Positions 32,893-33,282 of a DNA stretch of 33,282 bases are shown in pieces; the first letter of the stretch is position 1, and every line of letters starts with the position of its first letter. The stretch is taken from NCBI GenBank assembly GCA_028684935.1, contig JAQUEX010000002.1, forward strand, positions 15,884-49,165, given 5' to 3'. The DNA is from Kiritimatiellia bacterium. GTDB lineage: Bacteria; Verrucomicrobiota; Kiritimatiellia; RFP12; UBA1067. Both the position numbers and the translations under genes were made by a program. The notes beneath the pieces were generated by a model. That model saw nothing but the letters and a program-made list of their open reading frames with translations. It did no database searches and was not told the DNA's origin.

Positions 32893-33282
32893 TCAGCGGA
32901 TATAAAACACGAGGCCGGTGCCGAGGAAACGTGCCGTCACGACGCCGTTCGCGTCGCACTGGAACTCCGCCACCTTGTTGGGGCCGAGGTTCACGCCCTT
33001 CCAGGCCATGCCCGCGAAAGAGGCGCCCGCGCCGATCTTCGCGACGACAGCGCTGCCGCCCCTCGGGACGGGGTTCTCGTCCGTGCGCCCGAAGTCGACA
33101 ACGACCTGCGCGGCCGTGAGGTCCGCGAACGTGAGGCCGTCCGTCGCTTCCGCATCGACGTCGAGTGTGAGCGTGCCAAAGGTGCCCGAGAGCGTGCCCG
33201 TGCCGGAAAAGCGGCTGGCGGCGTCCGTCGTGCCAGCGACGCACCGGACCGTGCCTTCGGCGATCATGAGGCCTCCGCCGTT
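32893..33282 (-). CDS. C-terminal part of a repeat-rich surface or exported protein (partial)
   Basis: The reading frame is open to the right edge, so only the last 129 or so residues are visible. The sequence is rich in Gly, Ala, Thr, Asp and Val in alternating beta-strand style, for example GGGLMIAEGTVRCVAGT and SGTGTLSGTFGTLTLDVD. This resembles the passenger repeats of autotransporter-like proteins that are common in Kiritimatiellota. It ends FLGTGLVFYIR with no outer-membrane barrel, LPXTG or PEP-CTERM anchor. The ATG at 33265-33267 is internal, since the frame continues upstream with NGGGL. Export route and function cannot be told from the fragment. Confidence 0.6.
   Translation of the reverse strand, partial: NGGGLMIAEGTVRCVAGTTDAASRFSGTGTLSGTFGTLTLDVDAEATDGLTFADLTAAQVVVDFGRTDENPVPRGGSAVVAKIGAGASFAGMAWKGVNLGPNKVAEFQCDANGVVTARFLGTGLVFYIR

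Overview
The window reads as high-GC chromosomal DNA from a Gram-negative bacterium of the PVC superphylum, most likely Kiritimatiellota or a Verrucomicrobia/Lentisphaerae relative. This is inferred from the combination of Tat-exported Gfo/Idh/MocA oxidoreductases, a XylR-type AraC regulator, a PQQ-like propeller protein, a type III glutamine synthetase, a PPi-type phosphofructokinase, a meso-DAP-type MurE and a beta-strand-repeat surface protein at the right edge. No rRNA, tRNA, CRISPR array, transposase or phage gene was recognised.

Layout. (1) 110-5699, minus strand: a tightly packed operon of a Tat-type Gfo/Idh/MocA oxidoreductase, an ArgA-like GNAT acetyltransferase, type III glutamine synthetase, MutY, and a small AT-rich exported protein. 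(2) 5900-7057, plus strand: a XylR-like sensor/AraC regulator, divergent from that operon and convergent (overlapping stop codons) with a second Tat-type Gfo/Idh/MocA gene. (3) 7054-11511, minus strand: that second oxidoreductase, a secreted calcineurin-like phosphoesterase and a PQQ-propeller protein. (4) 11608-12138, minus strand: a DciA-like (DUF721) protein. (5) 12180-22050, plus strand: nine genes, mostly overlapping or only a few bases apart: PPi-type phosphofructokinase, a coiled-coil membrane protein, a phosphohexomutase, a Gld-like ABC exporter (ATPase, permease, GldG-like auxiliary protein), a DUF4340 protein, and a split MacB/LolD-type ATPase and permease. (6) 22177-32478, minus strand: the division and cell-wall (dcw) cluster mraZ-rsmH-ftsL-ftsI-murE-murF-murD-LysM lipoprotein-ftsW. 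mraY is missing from its usual place between murF and murD, a LysM lipoprotein gene lies between murD and ftsW, and the cluster stops after ftsW. (7) 32893 to the right edge, minus strand: the C-terminus of a large repeat-rich surface or exported protein.

The most interesting points are the nine-gene envelope/transport operon, whose Gld-type module, DUF4340 protein and MacB-type module have no assigned substrate; the altered dcw cluster; two promoters whose -10 boxes lie exactly six bases from an ATG with no Shine-Dalgarno sequence (candidate leaderless mRNAs for xylR and dciA); MraZ-box-like GTGGG motifs beside and inside the predicted mraZ promoter; and candidate operators upstream of both oxidoreductase genes that flank the XylR-like regulator. 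All functions are read from motifs and family knowledge; no database search was run.
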